Under the pieces are notes generated by a model that searched no databases, was not told the DNA's origin, and saw only the letters and a program-made list of their open reading frames with translations. Made by a program: the position numbers and the translations under genes. DNA of 64,000 bases from Massospora cicadina (lineage: Eukaryota > Entomophthoromycota > Entomophthoromycetes > Entomophthorales > Entomophthoraceae): positions 40,578-104,577 of the forward strand of contig JAKSZP010012143.1 of assembly GCA_022478985.1 (NCBI GenBank). Direction: 5' to 3'. This document shows positions 45,955 through 59,059 of the stretch, one piece after another (position 1 is the stretch's first letter; each line of letters starts with the position of its first letter).

Positions 45955-48900
45955 TCAGAACTCAGCTGTAGGTGAACGTTGAAACAAGTGCATCACATTG
46001 GCCCAGATATGCGCGGATGGCGGGCACTCTTCCAGGTGGTGTGCTAGTGTGTTGGGTCCGCCGCAAATGGCGCATGTCTTGAACATTGAGAAAGTATGGT
46101 CAGTTGTTCTAAACGTATGGCGCATGTATTGCCACACTGTGGAGCACACTTGCGGGGATAAGAGGGGGCAGGTGATGAGGTCCCACACCTGCTTTTGGGT
46201 GTGCAAGTTATATGAGACGTCTTGGTGGTCTAAGTAGTCAATCTGGGAAAGAGGAAAGTGTGGTAGTGGGGCAGGCGTGTTAGACACTGTTTGTCCCCTG
46301 TGTGTTGCACATAAACAGTTTGAGGGTGAAAGTCTTTGGATAACTGTGCATAGGAGAAGCTCCAATCCCCTTGTCTTAGGTTGTACAGGATGCGTTTGAA
46401 ATATCAGTTGGTGTTGTGCGGTCCAGTGGCGGTTGGATGTGTTGCAAAGTATTTCATCAGAGTTGCAGGGTTGGAGGGGGACCTCAGATGTAGTGCCTTT
46501 GCAAAGTTGGTTTGGGCTGCCTTAGCCCAGTGGGAGGATGGTGGGTTGGGTGACGTTATGAGAGCTACCCATGAGCCTAGAATTTGCGTTGCTCTTTCCA
46601 TGAAGTTGAGCAGCCCCATCCCGCCTTTCTTCCGTGGGCTGTACATGGTCTCTAGCCTGACAGGTGCATGGTAACCAGACCATAGCCAGTTTTGCAGGAG
46701 CTTGTAGACTGCGTTGGTAAAGTTGGCGGAGAAAGGAACTGTGTGGGAAGCAAACCATAACTTTGATAAGATCAGGGAGTTGGCTAGAACAACTCTTCTG
46801 GTTAAACTAGCTTTACTCCTCCGCATACATGTCATTCTTTTTGTAATGTTGTCCAAAATGTTGGTTTCGATGGTGTCAAGTGCATATCCACTGGCTTCAA
46901 GCCATATGCCCAGATGATGGACTGGGTTGGTAGCGCGGTGGTGTGCAAAGGGTAAACACAGTGGTTTTACTTGCTTGGATCGTTGTTTTGTGGTTGGATG
47001 TGTGGTTGAATGGTTTGTGTGGTGGTGGGAGGGTGGGGCCCAATTCAAACTGAATTTGCCCATAACAATTACCTCTGTTTTCTGTTTGTTCATCATGGCG
47101 TTACTCACTGCCTCATACTGATGAATAATGCGCTCAATTGCCCTGACATCCCATATTGCCTGAGACTCCAACAACGCAGTCATCAGCAAAATCTAGCATT
47201 TTGGTTGGTAGTTGTCCCTCCAACCTGATTCCAGTGAGCTTTGAGTTTTCAATGCGGAGGAGAGGGTCAAGGGTAAAATTGTATAGTAGGGGGCTAAGCG
47301 GGTCACCTTGTTTAAGGCCCCTTTTGGGGTGATGGTGTTGGTTAGGAAACCTGAGCCTCTGATTGCAAACCTGGCTGAGCGCGTTAGGACGAGCGCCCAG
47401 TTTATAAAGCGGGGTGGTAGGTTGAAAGCCTTTAGACACTGTTCTAGGTAACCCCAGTGCACGCGGTCATATGCTTTCTTTTGGTCCAGGAAAGCAAGGG
47501 CGCCTGTGGGGTTAGCTTGGCAGATGTTGGCAATTGTGTGGATGTTATCCCAAATTGAGCGATTTGGGATGAAGCCAAACTGATGGGGGGAGAGGGCTGT
47601 CTGAGCAATGCAACCCAGACGTTTGGCTAAGATTTTAGTTAGTATTTTGGTGTCGGTATTGTGAAAGTGATTGGACGCCAGTTGTTTAGGTCTGCCTGGT
47701 CTCCTTTTTGAAGAGTGTGACCACATATGCGTCTTGGCCGCCAGGTAGTAGGAATTTGTCTTCCAGGCACTTATTCATAGTTTCCAGTAGTATTTGTGCG
47801 ATATATTCAAAGTATTTTTGAAAAATTCATATGGTAGGCCATCAGGCCCAGGGCACTTGTTGCGCGGGGTTGATCTTATTACCTCCCATAGTTCATCTTT
47901 AGTGATGGGTGCTACAAGGTCTGGTTGACCAGCTATAGTGTCAATATTAGCAGATGATAAAAATTTTTTCAATTTCTAAAGGTGATGCAAACTCCGCCGT
48001 GTACAGGTCAGTGTAAATTGGAGTAATTCAGCCAATATTTCTGATGGTGTGGATGCCAGTGTGTCATCTGCTTGGCGGACCTGTGTGCAAGTCACCAAAG
48101 TTGAAATTGGTTTAAAACGGCGGAAAAATTGGGCCATGTGAGTTTCTTCAGGTAAAATGTATTTTGATTTTTAGCATACTTCAGTGTAATGCTGGTGTTT
48201 TCTAAAGAGGGAGTTTACCTGTGTGGATAGCTGGAACCACAGGCAGCCCCATTGGGGGGTGTATCCCTCGCGAGGTGTGTTGTGTTTTAAGTGTTGAAGC
48301 TGTCTGATAGCCTTGTTGATTGTCGCGGACATCACAGCTGTTTTTCTGGAGTTCAGTTGTCAGGCTTTCTTGGTTGCGTGAGTCTTGAATATTTCCCACT
48401 CAGCAATAGGGTTCCCATTGGGTGGTCGTCTTTCTTGCTATGTTGTTAGCACCATCTCAATACAAAGTTTAAGCTCCAGAAGATGGATGGTGCTCAGGTG
48501 AACTCTGTTCCAGGTTGGTGGCTTTTTGTGTTTTTATGAGGATGATAATGCTATTGAGACCATCTGGTGGTTGGAGAAAGGGATAATTGTTGTTGTAAAA
48601 TCTGATACCCGGTGCTGGAAGTCTATAGGGGCGAGCATCAGGTCAATCTGGGTCATTGAGACCAGCTGGTTATTGTTGTGGTTGGGCCTCGTCATGTTGG
48701 CCAGGGTGGGGGCTTGTTTGGGAATGGTGTCACATAGGCCCAGCATTGCCTTTAGTATGCGTAGTTCTGTGTGGCTGCAGGATATAGCCTTAGACTTGGG
48801 CCAGCGGTTGGTAATGGTGTTAAGCCAGCAGTTGAAATCTCCCACAAAAAACGTTGCCTCAGGGAAAGGGATTGAGAGGATATTGGAGAAAATTTTTGGC

Positions 48901-49300
48901 GGTCATTCGGATCATTTGGGGCATACACACACGCCACAGCGAAATTTTCTCCATTTTACTTGAGGTCCGCTAGAAGCAGCCATCCCTCCAGGTGGAAGGA
49001 TGTGCTTCAGATATTTACTGGAGGGTCACATTTGTTTCAATTACCACCCCACAGTGGTATGTCCAAAAGGATTTGGCTGGAAGGAGCATGGTTGACCATG
49101 ACTCCTCCTCCCCCAGTGGACAGTGGGGTTCTTGATGGCCAAGATGTCCACGGGGATATTGTGCAGGAAAGCCATCTTTTTGGCCCGGGATATGGGGGCC
49201 TTGGCTCCCACAATGTTGAGCGTCCATATGTTGATTGTGGTAGTCCACACATCAGGAATGCTGGGGCGACCCACTGAGGTTGCCCAGTTCCTTATCACGG
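45955..49300 (-). pseudogene. LINE-B ORF2: endonuclease and reverse transcriptase
   Basis: The APE-type endonuclease starts near 49,220 (INIWTLNIVGAKAP) and has GDFNCWLNTI (about 48,840), SMTQIDLMLAP (about 48,650) and SNHQMVSIAL (about 48,560). RT follows with KCPGPDGLPYEFF (about 47,850), HQFGFIPNRSIWDN (about 47,580), LAFLDQKKAYDRV (about 47,490), RGLKQGDPLSPLLYNF (about 47,320) and LDFADD (about 47,190): the three catalytic Asp are readable. The C-terminal CAICGGPNTLAHHLEECP (about 46,075) is a LINE-type Cys/His motif. A handful of stops and frameshifts (near 47,720, 47,330 and 47,160, for example) break the frame. No RNase H domain was seen. Confidence 0.87.
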
Positions 49301-49441
49301 GTCATACTGCGAGTATGGGGCTGATTAGCCAGATTGGTTCCAGTGTGTTGGTTGGCAGTCTTAGTACTGGTTTTGTTCAGTTTCTTCTAGCTCGGATTAC
49401 TCCATGGAGTTTGGGTCTGGCGTGGGTTGGCTTTTGCCCTA

Positions 49442-50790
49442 TCAGCAAATAGATTTTTTGCTGCTTGCCTGTGGGTTTGATGGGCAGAAACTAGGAATTG
49501 GGGTTATTGGGTTTTGTGTATAAGTGTTGTCACATTGTGATTGGCTGAAATGGTCTTCCATATCATTGCTTATCACATGTGATTGGCTGGGGGGATCCAC
49601 AGTGGTGCAATGTGGATCTGCTCCCACTTGGTTGGAGGTGTTTGATTGGTTGTGTCCAAAAAATTCATCATTTTGTTTACATTGGGTTATATGTGGGGGA
49701 TCTGATTGGTTATTCCACTGTGCTGCCATGGCATCCACCTGAATCTGTTCCAGAGAAATTGTGGTGTGGGTTTGGGTCTCAGCGGAACTTGTGGCCTGCT
49801 TGTGGGCAGTCTGTGTGCGATGGCAGTCCTTGCACAAAATGGACTCAACCAAAGTGACGTCAGCTCTTTTGCCCCAATAGAAGGCAAAAGTGGAGTTCTT
49901 AATTTTGCCAAAAGTTGGGCTTCTTTCATCCATATTGTCCTCACAAAATTCTGGTGCTTCAATCCCACACTTGACGGGGCACATGTGGTCTTTGTGGCCT
50001 ATGGCTGAGCAGAATTCGCAGATAGGTGGGGTGTGCTCTGGTGTGATGCAGAGGGGGCGAGATATGCTGCCATTGGGGAGGTTGATGGTCACCGTGTGGG
50101 GAATGAGGGTGATATCCTCTACCACATCCTGATTGGGTTCTATAATGGCTATTGCTTTCCTGTACACAGGTGGGGCAGGAGGGGGAATTTCTCAAATTCA
50201 AACTGTTTGATTATGCCGTAACCTTTGAGGCCCCCGTGGAGCTTATACGTGAGGATATCATGGTGCATGGTGCTTGGGAGTTAGTCAAATATGATGAATA
50301 GGTCATTTGCCTCATTCCATCATGTGCGCATCGTGTGGATGGTGTGGTCTTTATTGTTAATCTTTATGGAGAATATGATTTTCGCTGCTTCTGCCACTTC
50401 TTCCGCAGACATGAACCTGACATCCACCCATCATCTATGTAAATTTTTATAATTTACTGAGACAGTGTTCAGGAAAGTCACAGAGAAGGCCTCCCCCATT
50501 TTTCCCGCGATTTGAGGGAAGTATTGCTGACCATAATTCTAAGGCCACGTTCAAGGGAGGACAGGGGTTGGGAGTGTTCTATTTTGGTATATGCGCCCAT
50601 TTTTTGCAGAAATTGCAAAATTCTGGGTGCAGCGCTGTACTCACCCTTTTTGGTGGGAGGGTGTGTTAACATTCCGCTGGGGCGTTTTTCCCCTGCGGGT
50701 TGGGAGGGCTTTGGGCCTTTCATGCTGGCCACTTTCAACCAACTGGTGTTGTTGTGGACAAATTTTCTCATATTCCTGGTTGATTGTCAA
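49442..50790 (-). pseudogene. LINE-B ORF1 protein
   Basis: The N-terminal part (50,771-50,478) is basic and Pro/Ser-rich. The middle (about 50,470-50,170) has DVRFMSAEEVAEAAKIIFSI, as in RRM-like ORF1 folds, with stops. The open frame 50,167-49,442 contains the zinc knuckle CEFCSAIGHKDHMC (C-X2-C-X4-H-X4-C, 50,020-49,979) and a long polar Ser/Thr/Gln-rich tail. Its expected role is RNA binding in the transposition particle. Confidence 0.78.
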
Positions 50791-50860
50791 TATCAGAGAA
50801 ATTGCGTAGAATCATGTTACTAAAAGTGATAGTAACGGGAAAGAAAAGCTGCTTAAGTTT

Positions 50861-51119
50861 AATTAGTAGTTTAATTATATTCAAAATACCATTATTTTGG
50901 AATTTCTCATGTTTGATAAAATATAAAGAATTCTTTATTTAAAATTTTACTGTAAAGAGTAATCAAATAGTGTTTTTTGATTTTTGAATCACAATTGTAA
51001 ATTAACAAAACTTTTTTCTTGTCACTTATATACATTTTGAATAGACACTTTGCATAAAATATGTTATATTTACATTTGAAGATTATTAATATTTATCTTT
51101 CTTTTGCTTTGATACCCAG
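50861..51119. other. AT-rich spacer
   Basis: Continuation of the LINE-B target sequence. No feature recognised. Confidence 0.5.
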
Positions 51120-53010
51120 ATCAAAGCAAAATTCAGGTTAATAAAAAGATATTAAAAACAACTTTTTGATTGAGCTAAAACTTACCAATGTTGATGCAAT
51201 CAATGCCTGCTGCCCCAGCTTGGGGTGGTGGTGCACCACCATCTGGCATCTTTTGGCCGCTGCCAAAGAGTGCCCAGACTGGCTCTGCTAGCCCTCCCAA
51301 CGCTACTGGGTGTTATGTCCCCCCTCGGGACTTGGCCCACCACCTCGCCAGCTCTCAGGCGGTGCTCTGGAGCCCTTTGGTGCTCCCACAGAGAAATTTG
51401 CGTTTTGGCCTCCAGGTCAAATATGGGAATCTATTCCCATATGCAAGAGCAGCCATCATCAAGATGGCCACGGAAGTTTTCAAATCTTCCAGCTATATTG
51501 ACTTCCACCCCTTTAGGGGGTACTTAAACCTCAGCTTCCACTCTGAAGCTGATGCAGTGGCAGCAGCCAAGCTGCAATTTATTTTTAAAAAATTCCTTTG
51601 CCCACTTTTCACACCCAGCTCCCAGATGAGGCCACTTTGGTGATCCAGTTCGCTGGGTTTCCCTCTTTCCTTTCCCCTGAATGCCTCCACCATGAGCTCA
51701 TGGAGGGTTTGGCTGTTTACAGCGCAGACTCCATGTTGCAGTTTGTGGTTTCTAATGGGGCAGATTGGTTGGCAAGGGCTTCACGCTTTTGCAACAATCC
51801 ACCCATTTTATCATGACTCTCACCCTGTAAATCCCCCTGCACTGTGATTAGATCTGCCCCTGATCACCCATTCTGGGCGCGCGTTGAAAATGGCTGCACC
51901 ATTTGCCCCTTGTGCTTTGAGCTTGACCACTTGAAGTGCAAGTGCTCCACAGTTATCACTTCTGCCACATCCGCTGCTCAGGGCTCAGGCGCCGCCCTGG
52001 CAGCTGCCTCACCCCAATTTTTTTTATGGGGCTTGATCCTCCCACCCCCAACATAAGGGAATTCTGGCACTGCTTCCAAAGCGGCGGCCAATCAAAATTT
52101 TAGAAAATTTAAAAATTTGAAAATTTGACCAGATTACAGAAACCTAAGTCAATGGCTGAACCAGTTTCAGTTGAGCTGCCATGATCAACAGCACGTTGCC
52201 AATCAACTCCTGCCACTTCTCCAATTCTGTTGGCAAACCCAGTACTGGCTGAATCCAATCCATTTGAGGCTCTCAAATGGATTGATGAGGATGAATGATC
52301 ATGCCACGTGAAACCTGATTTTGCTTTGTAGGAGTTCTTTGTTGACCCTCCCATATTACATTCCCACCATTTTCATCCAAAAATGGGTTTCCCATTTATA
52401 AAAATATTAATGAAATTGCAGTTGCAGCTGCAGCTTCCCCAGCCAACACCTTCCTCCACCAGAACTTCCATGGGGCAATGGAGCCCCTTGTCAAGGGTAT
52501 TGCTATCCCCAATTTCACCTCATGATTCTGAGAAAGATGTGAAGTACAAAATTGAGGAGCTTGCTTTCAGTGTGAGCCACGCATGCATCAATGCAGCAAA
52601 AACTTCTCTTTTCAACCCCAATTATCCCAAACCTGCCAGCGCATCAAGTCATGTACTTGTGTGCCAGCTCTCATCATTTTTGCTGAGCATCAACTTTCTC
52701 AATATGTTGAGGCGATGGACACTGCTGGCCTCATTAAAGAAGAAAACCACCAACTATACCTCCTTATGCCCCATGTCACTGATGCTCCCACCCCAATGCT
52801 GTCCGCTATGGTCTGCCAGCTAAAGCGGGCGCTGGAAAAAGTTTCCTCAAAGCTGCCTCGCCATCTGATATGGCTTCCTAGGTTGATAACCTAGGGGCTA
52901 TATTAGGAATTTTTTTCAATTTATGATAATCCCTTTGTTTGGCCCATTTGTGAATAAAGATGCGTGGTGGCTCCCCCTTTTGGGTTGGGCCATACTAGCA
53001 CTAAAAAAAA
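51120..53010 (+). mobile_element. Half-LINE hL-4 with tail T1
   Basis: One ORF1-type protein, no endonuclease or RT, then AATAAAGATGCGTGG...CTCCCCCTTTTGGGTTGGGCC and ATACTAGCACTAAAAAAAA at 52,955-53,010. This tail matches LINE-A and hL-1. The 5' limit is approximate; no target duplication was found. Confidence 0.82.
51188..52894 (+). pseudogene. hL-4 ORF1 protein, least damaged copy of the family
   Basis: 51,188-51,643 is open for 151 codons: an Ala/Pro/Gly-rich N terminus, then LRFGLQVKYGNLFPY and YIDFHPFRGYLNLSFHSEAD. After a frameshift near 51,600, TLVIQFAGFPSFLSPECLHH and LQFVVSNGADWLA follow. The zinc knuckle CPLCFELDHLKCKC is intact (51,904-51,945). The C-terminal half (52,383-52,894) contains AEHQLSQYVEAMDTAGLIKE and QLYLLMPHVTDAPTPMLSAM, shared with hL-1 and hL-3. 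Because four to five copies keep the C-terminal block, it was probably part of the functional protein. I do not recognise a named domain in it. Confidence 0.75.
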
Positions 53011-53129
53011 TTACTAAAATTTATTACTTAATTAAATATAACATTCTTCATCAAATATTTTGAGTTTTTTAATAAAGTTTTTCATTTGACCCAACTCTGA
53101 TAATGAAAATTATCGCAAGGCTTTTTCAT
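53011..53129. other. Junction between hL-4 and hL-5
   Basis: AT-rich sequence separating two half-LINEs whose 3' ends face each other. Confidence 0.5.
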
Positions 53130-55060
53130 AAATTATTTTATCTTATTTAACCAAGGTAAGCTGACCAGGATATGGACATTGCCAAATTTAAAAACCTATA
53201 ACAAAATCTTCACCAAAATAAAATGAACGAACTGCCCAAAATGACCGTACGACACACACATAACACAAACTCAGCCAACCAGGTGGGACACTGGAAACCG
53301 CTTATCCCTCCATGGTAGAAGATGATGGGGTCAGGGGGCTCATCCTTGATAATATCTAAATCCCAAAGCATGGCATGGGCTAAGCGGAGAGCAGGGGCGT
53401 CAGGGCATCAGCTGGATGTAAAGCTATATTTCCAAAAACTTGGTTTGGTATTAAGACATCCACTATATACAAGGGTTCCAATGTAGTCTATTAAAATTAA
53501 TTCAGCTTTTATGCGTGCGTCAGGTAGTTTTTTGAAAGTGGAAATATTGGTGTGGGTAAACTTTGATTTGGGATTCCGCGCTACCTCTGCCACATGCTGG
53601 ATGGGGTCATTGGCTTCTTTGTGGGCTTTGATCAGCATGTCTTTTTGTACCATATTGGCTTTGGAGGGAATATTGGGAGGAGGGATTCCTCCTGCAGACA
53701 TTGCCATTAATTGGCAGCAGCTTAACAGAAAGGGTGACAATCTGGTTTAGTCATTGCTTCAACCGCCAGCTGGTGGTCACTACGGAATGTTTCAGCATTT
53801 TGCTGGGGGGCGAATAAGTGAGGGGGTAGTTCCTCACTATCATCAATATATACAAACTGCTCGATTTGTATATCATGGTTCTCAATTTTAATCCCAGACT
53901 TGTCAATTTTGGCCAATAAGTCCCAAAGATTTTAGTTGACTTGAATTGGGGAGTCAGCATATTCCTGTGGTTTGATTGATTTTTGGAGGATGCATGGGAT
54001 TAAACTGGGGTCCAATCTTGTTTTTGATTGGATGGAGCGTTCATGAAACTGGGTTGAAAAGGAGACTGATTGGTGGCTGCAGATGCAGCTGCAGCAACAG
54101 GCTTTGGGGGAGGGGGAGGTAGGATTGCGTCCCATACCAAAGGTGGTACAGGATGGGTGGCAGAATGGATGCCAGCAGATGAGAAAACAACACCATCAGA
54201 AGTGGCTAGGGATGGACGTTTGCATTTTGAGTGGTCCAACTAAAAACATATCGGACATATTGTCCATCCGCCTTTAACGCATGCCCAGAACGGATGGTCA
54301 GGGGGTGGAGGAGATAACAGCATGGGGGGGATTGACAGGGCAATTTTTACCTGAATCAGGGCTGATCATGGCATATGCTTGAGGCCCAGCTAGGCGTGTG
54401 GCCCCATTTGGGACCACAAATTGCAGGATGGGGTAAGAGCCATAGGCTTCCAAACCTTCCATCAGCTTCTGGTGGAGCTCTTCAGGGGGAAGGTGGGTGG
54501 GCAAACCAGCGAATTGGACCACCAAAGTGGTATCTGCTGGGTGCCAGGTCTGAGCTGTGGGGAGAGGGGTACCCTGGAAAACCAGGGACACACTTGCCTC
54601 TGCTGCAGCATTGGCTTCACATGTGAAGCAAAGATCAAACTCCCCTTATAGGGGCGGAAGTCAATAAACCTGGCAGGACGCATCACCGCCCAAGCCATTT
54701 TAATAATGGCTTGGTCGTAGTAGAAGAAAAGTTTCCTATAGTCAACTCAAAGGCCAAAACGCATGTTGCTCCAGGGGAGCACCAGTGGGCAGCGGGGTAC
54801 CACTTGGGTTTGAGCAAGGTGGGCGTCAAGATCCTTGGGTGGAATGAATTGTCCCAGGGGTTTGGTGTGACTGGGCAAGCCAGTCTGAGCGCGTTTTTCT
54901 GTCAGATGGAAAATGGTGGGGGGGGAGTTTCGCTGCTGCCCCACACTGGGGCAGCTGGTGGAGAATCTGATGACATTGGAGCAAAACTATGGTGGGCAAT
55001 TAGGATTTACTTTTAATTAACTATGTAAATTGCTCAGAAAGTTATGCCAAGCGGAAAGAG
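53130..55060 (-). mobile_element. Half-LINE hL-5 with tail T2
   Basis: Minus-strand element aligned along its length with hL-2. The 3' end reads ATATCCTGGTCAGCTTACC, TTGGTTAAATAAGATAAAAT (about 53,175-53,130). The 5' part shares TTTTAATTAACTATGTAAAT-like sequence with hL-2 near 55,015. Confidence 0.78.
53408..54960 (-). pseudogene. hL-5 ORF1 protein, broken
   Basis: It carries FIDFRPYKG (about 54,670), TTLVVQFAGLPTHLPPEELH (about 54,530), LQFVVPNGATRLAG, and a zinc knuckle CPICF*LDHSKC with a stop inside it (about 54,265-54,222). A Pro/Ala-rich stretch (PPPPPKPVAAAASAATNQ) follows and then the C-terminal block GGIPPPNIPSKANM near 53,690. It is the best comparison for the poly-G site of hL-2. 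Confidence 0.7.
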
Positions 55061-57229
55061 AGTAGTTTTTGTTCACTAATTTAGATTTTTTCAATTCTAT
55101 AATCCTAAGTACATCTATTGATCTAACTCAGCTAGTGCTGACATATGCTTGACCTTCAGCAAATAGCTTTGGAACCAGATAAACAACTGCATAGTCCACA
55201 ATGATGCCTTGCATTTTATAGATGGTTGATGCTTATGATAAAAATAATGGCAGCATTAGTTGTTCAGCAGTTCTGTAGCTGTACAGGGCAGGAATTTAAA
55301 TGGCTTTTGGCTGTATTACATGGGAGCTGACTTTGCTAAAGTCTATTTAGACTGATGGTATATCATTCTCATACAGTTGTCCTCTATGGAAATTTAGCCA
55401 AGTGATTCAGCCAAAATCCTATTGCTCCATTGACAAGACCTCTGCATACACTGATGCTCAATTGCAGCATGACTTTTCTCCAAATTATATCATCAAATTC
55501 CTTTGACAATCCTCCAGTGTTATTAATGTCATTTAATATAATAGTATTCAAGTGTGCATCATCTCTCAATGCTTAAGTGGTTCCATGTGTTGATCTTACA
55601 CTCAAATTTACAAAAATTCAGTGTATTTGCTTCTAAAGTTCTCCAGTACTTTCCTGTTGTGCTCATTAGCTTGTAAATTAGCCAGATAAATTCAAATTGC
55701 TATATCTGTTGTAAATTCACCATCCATGTTGGTATTGATTTTGTCCATGAGCAAAGCTATATGGTATGCTGTGAGTTCTTCAAACCTAAGCACATTTAGA
55801 ATGTCAATGAATGTTGTGTCACCATGTTGTAATAGAAAACTGAGCAAAGGAGGTTGCAAGTGGGAAGGCACCAGTAAAAAGTGCCAAACTAAACAAATGG
55901 CCAGACAGGAAGATGAAACGTCCCAGATACTTTCCATTTTGTTTTCATATATTTTTTATAACATAATGGTGGCTAAAATGAAGCAAATTATCTTTTAACA
56001 GGAGTCCCTTAAAGTTGAGGGATTTTGTGTATGTTCTGCAGCAAAAATTAGAAAAACATGACGTGGCAGACTTGGTGGAATATGCCATGGTGTAGGCACA
56101 ATTTTGCACACAAAGGGTGAGTCAGACCAGAGCTTGAAGCGGTGTCTGGCCATTTCAGTATGTTAATCAGGGATCCTTGATAAAAAATACTCTTAAAAGT
56201 TGGAAAAACTTAAAAAATTGTCTAAAGACTTATTTGGAAATTTATCTTGGTATATGAGAAAAGCAAGAGCATTTCTCTATTGGGTAATGATATATAGGGG
56301 AAGTTTCATGATGGTTTTTGATGATTAATAAAACCTGATCCATGCAAAAAGGTTTCACCGTTTAACAAAGTAAAATGTTATAAATTTGACAAAACTCAAA
56401 CCTTATAATAGCTTATTTTCTGGATTTTTGAGTCAATTTCAATGGATTTTCTGCTACTATGGTGCTATTTTCTTCAGCCTGGTCTGGTAAAGCCAGAACC
56501 CTTTTTCAGTCAATGACCTTAGAAAAGTCAATAGTGTTCCTTGGGGATTCTGGCCTTGACTCCAGGGGCTTCTTTTGCTTGGCTTTGGTAGGGCGTTATA
56601 TCCCAGGTAAAATGTCACTAACTGTGATATAACCCTCCGCTCTTATAAAGGGTTCTACACATCTGAGAGAATTTTGGACAAGGATAAGTTCTTATGGGGA
56701 GTTGGCATCTTCATGGCGGCCAAGGAGGATTGAGTAGCAGGGCCTACAGCTTCAATATTAGCATAGAAGTCATATTTTTAGGTCCTGAGCGTTGTAGCAG
56801 TTTCTATGGGATATCCAGCTTATTTCAGTCTCGTCATATCCTTTCCAGGATACCAAATACTAAAGGTGACGTCAGGATATGTGGGATGCAAGAAAAGAAT
56901 CCATCCATATTGGGGTTCACCATCTACAATTTCAGGCTCAGGGTGGGATAGAAATTGGACCCTTAAAGGGGGTCATGAGGCACTCATGAAGGGTGCTAAA
57001 GACTTTTAAGGATGGGGATAGATCAGCTAGGTAACTTGATGAGCCAACCTTCATGATGATCTTGAAGGATCCAACATGCTTATGGTCTAACTTATGGGAG
57101 GGCTACTGTCATGATTCTGATATAACTAGACAATAAGCCCTAAGACATTATGGTGAAATGGATAGAATCCGCCAAGTTTGATATGAGTTATGATTATTTG
57201 AGCGCCTTGAGATGAGGCGATATTGGGGT
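55061..57229. other. Unassigned stretch
   Basis: Minus-strand frames at 55,937-55,692 (NVLRFEELTAYHIALLMDKI) and 55,569-55,384 (GGLSKEFDDIIWRKVML) look protein-like and could be one broken gene, but I do not recognise it. From 56,440 to 57,229 no coding signal is seen; part may belong to G3 or an older element. Confidence 0.4.
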
Positions 57230-57607
57230 TGTTGGGAAATCGCAAGAAATTAGGAGATTATGAAATTAGCAAATGAAGAATTGACAGAACCAATAAGATA
57301 TGGTGAATTGAACTACTAAGCCATGGAAGCAGTATCATTTGAAGTCGCTACAATATAGGCGAGATGAGATGATTGAGAAAGGAGGTTGTTAATAGTTTAG
57401 AGTGAGCGGAACAGTGAGGACCCGCTGTATTTATTATGTTAGATAAAATATGGTGTGGTGGGAGCAAGTGCTCCATATATATTAGAGAGTTTATTATGTT
57501 GTTTTGAGGACAACAATCATCATATAGTTGGTCCTATTGCTCAGTGGGCTGAAACCTGTCCAAAAACCCCTATGGTATATCTTAACAATTCCGCCAATTA
57601 TATAACA
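57230..57607 (+). repeat. Putative 5' LTR of G3
   Basis: Starts TGTTGGGAAATCGC, like the G1 LTR start, and ends TATATAACA one base before the primer-binding site. The end is well supported; the start is inferred. No 3' partner is visible in the window. Confidence 0.5.
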
Positions 57608-57608
57608 G

Positions 57609-57626
57609 TGGTGCTCACTACAGGGG
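57609..57626 (+). other. tRNA primer-binding site of G3
   Basis: TGGTGCTCACTACAGGGG, the cleanest of four related sites in the window. Confidence 0.82.
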
Positions 57627-57689
57627 GCCCATTAATCAATCACAAAAACTGATAAAAGTTCCTCAGTCTCTGGCCATGTCATATCATGC

Positions 57690-58600
57690 TTGCTTTGGCA
57701 AGGAATCTTCCTGAGACACTGCAACTGTTGAATATGCAGAACTCAAGCTTTCCCTGGATGCTGTGCTTAGATGGAAGAAGGAGTTTCTGCAGGAGGTTTG
57801 TATTGATAAGCTGTCTCCATTTGGATGTGATAAGAACATCCATGGATTCTTTATGCAATTTGAGTTTGCAGTAGAAGGAGCTTCAGATTGACATAAAGCC
57901 AAATTATTAGTGTTCACCCTGGATGTTGGAAGCGCCGACCAAGTTACTTGCTATCTTTCCAACAGTTTTGTTACCTATCAAAAAGTGAAGGATAATATGC
58001 TGTAGTTGTTTGGAATAACTGTAAAGATGGCGCAGTGAAGGGATGAGTTCTTAACCGTTGGGTTTCAGCATAATAAGACCCTAACTGCATTTGCTGATCA
58101 ATTTACAGCAGAAGCCCATATGTTAATTAGGGCAGGGACTTTAACCAAATATGACATATGCATAGCATTGACCTCTGATGCGAAACCATATTTTGGGCTT
58201 TTTAATGCAATGGCTCCATATTTAGAGGTTGAAGTACCCTTGCTTAAACTCGTTCAAATTTTACGCCATCTATCTGCTACTTTCCCTCCACTTAATATAG
58301 AGTGGAAGCCTATCGCCTCCTTTTTAGCCTTTCTTATTTGGAAAAATTATCCCTCCCTGTTCAGCGTCCATTTGGAATCCCATGGCCTTAAAATCATTAC
58401 ACGCCCCGCTTCCAACTGAGCTGCCATCAGCAGTTCATCTATCAGGAAGGCCTGTTTACAATGTTCGACCCCAGTCCAACTTTTTGGGTGGCCAATTTTA
58501 CAACAATTAAGGACGCAGGGTTTATGGGGTCAATTGCTTTTTTTGCAGTTGCTCTGGGAACCAGGATAGAAGTTGTCTTAATTGTCAGATCCATTACCTA
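57690..58600 (+). pseudogene. G3 gag with damaged zinc knuckle
   Basis: From about 57,840 one frame reads HGFFMQFEFAVEGASD, then VGSADQVTCYLSNSFVTYQK and TLTAFADQFTAEAHMLIRAG, with stops; the last part stays open to 58,419. This is the gypsy gag-core pattern. At 58,535-58,576 CFFCSCSGNQDRSC has zinc-knuckle spacing but Asn in place of the His ligand. Confidence 0.72.
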
Positions 58601-59059
58601 CCACAAAAGCAGTACAATCTAGGAAAAGTAAGAGAAGAGTAGAGATGGGACTCTCTACCTCCGCTATTCTGACTCAAAACATACAATCTGAGCCTATCCT
58701 TGTACATTCAGCGGAGGTTCCTCAGTACAAAGACGCCTTTCTATATCAGCAGCCAGCTGGAGGGGTAAATGTGCTGACATGAGCGTAATTCATGGACATT
58801 GCGGAAGCAGGCCCCCAGGAGCAACCAAAGCCTTATGCTTGTCAAATTGTTGATCACCTTTCTACAGATGAGCCATATCCATTAGCTGATGCGCTTCTCT
58901 TAAAAGGGGTAAATGCGGCCCTCCCTGTGGACGCTATTGTTAAAAGTACCCTAAAATTGGGAAGGGTATTTATGAGCTTCCTAAGGAAACAAGAACTGTT
59001 AAATGTCCATGTTTTACTCAAGTAGAATGCATCTACTCTGAGTGTACTTACTGTGACAC

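Larger units (their letters stand above)
45457..50849 (-). mobile_element. LINE-B, non-LTR retrotransposon with tail T2, nearly complete
   Basis: Minus-strand element with ORF1 (about 50,790-49,440) and ORF2 (about 49,300-45,955). It ends CCCCTGGTCGGCCATCC, TCGAATAAATAAAAAAAC (45,457-45,487). A likely 11 bp target duplication, TGTTTAAGTTT (45,446-45,456) and TGCTTAAGTTT (50,850-50,860), has one mismatch. Frames are long and few lesions are visible, so it is younger than LINE-A. Confidence 0.88.

Noticed and set aside
46381..49857. Plus-strand frames over LINE-B
   Set aside because: They are shadows of the minus-strand ORF1 and ORF2, whose domains are clear.
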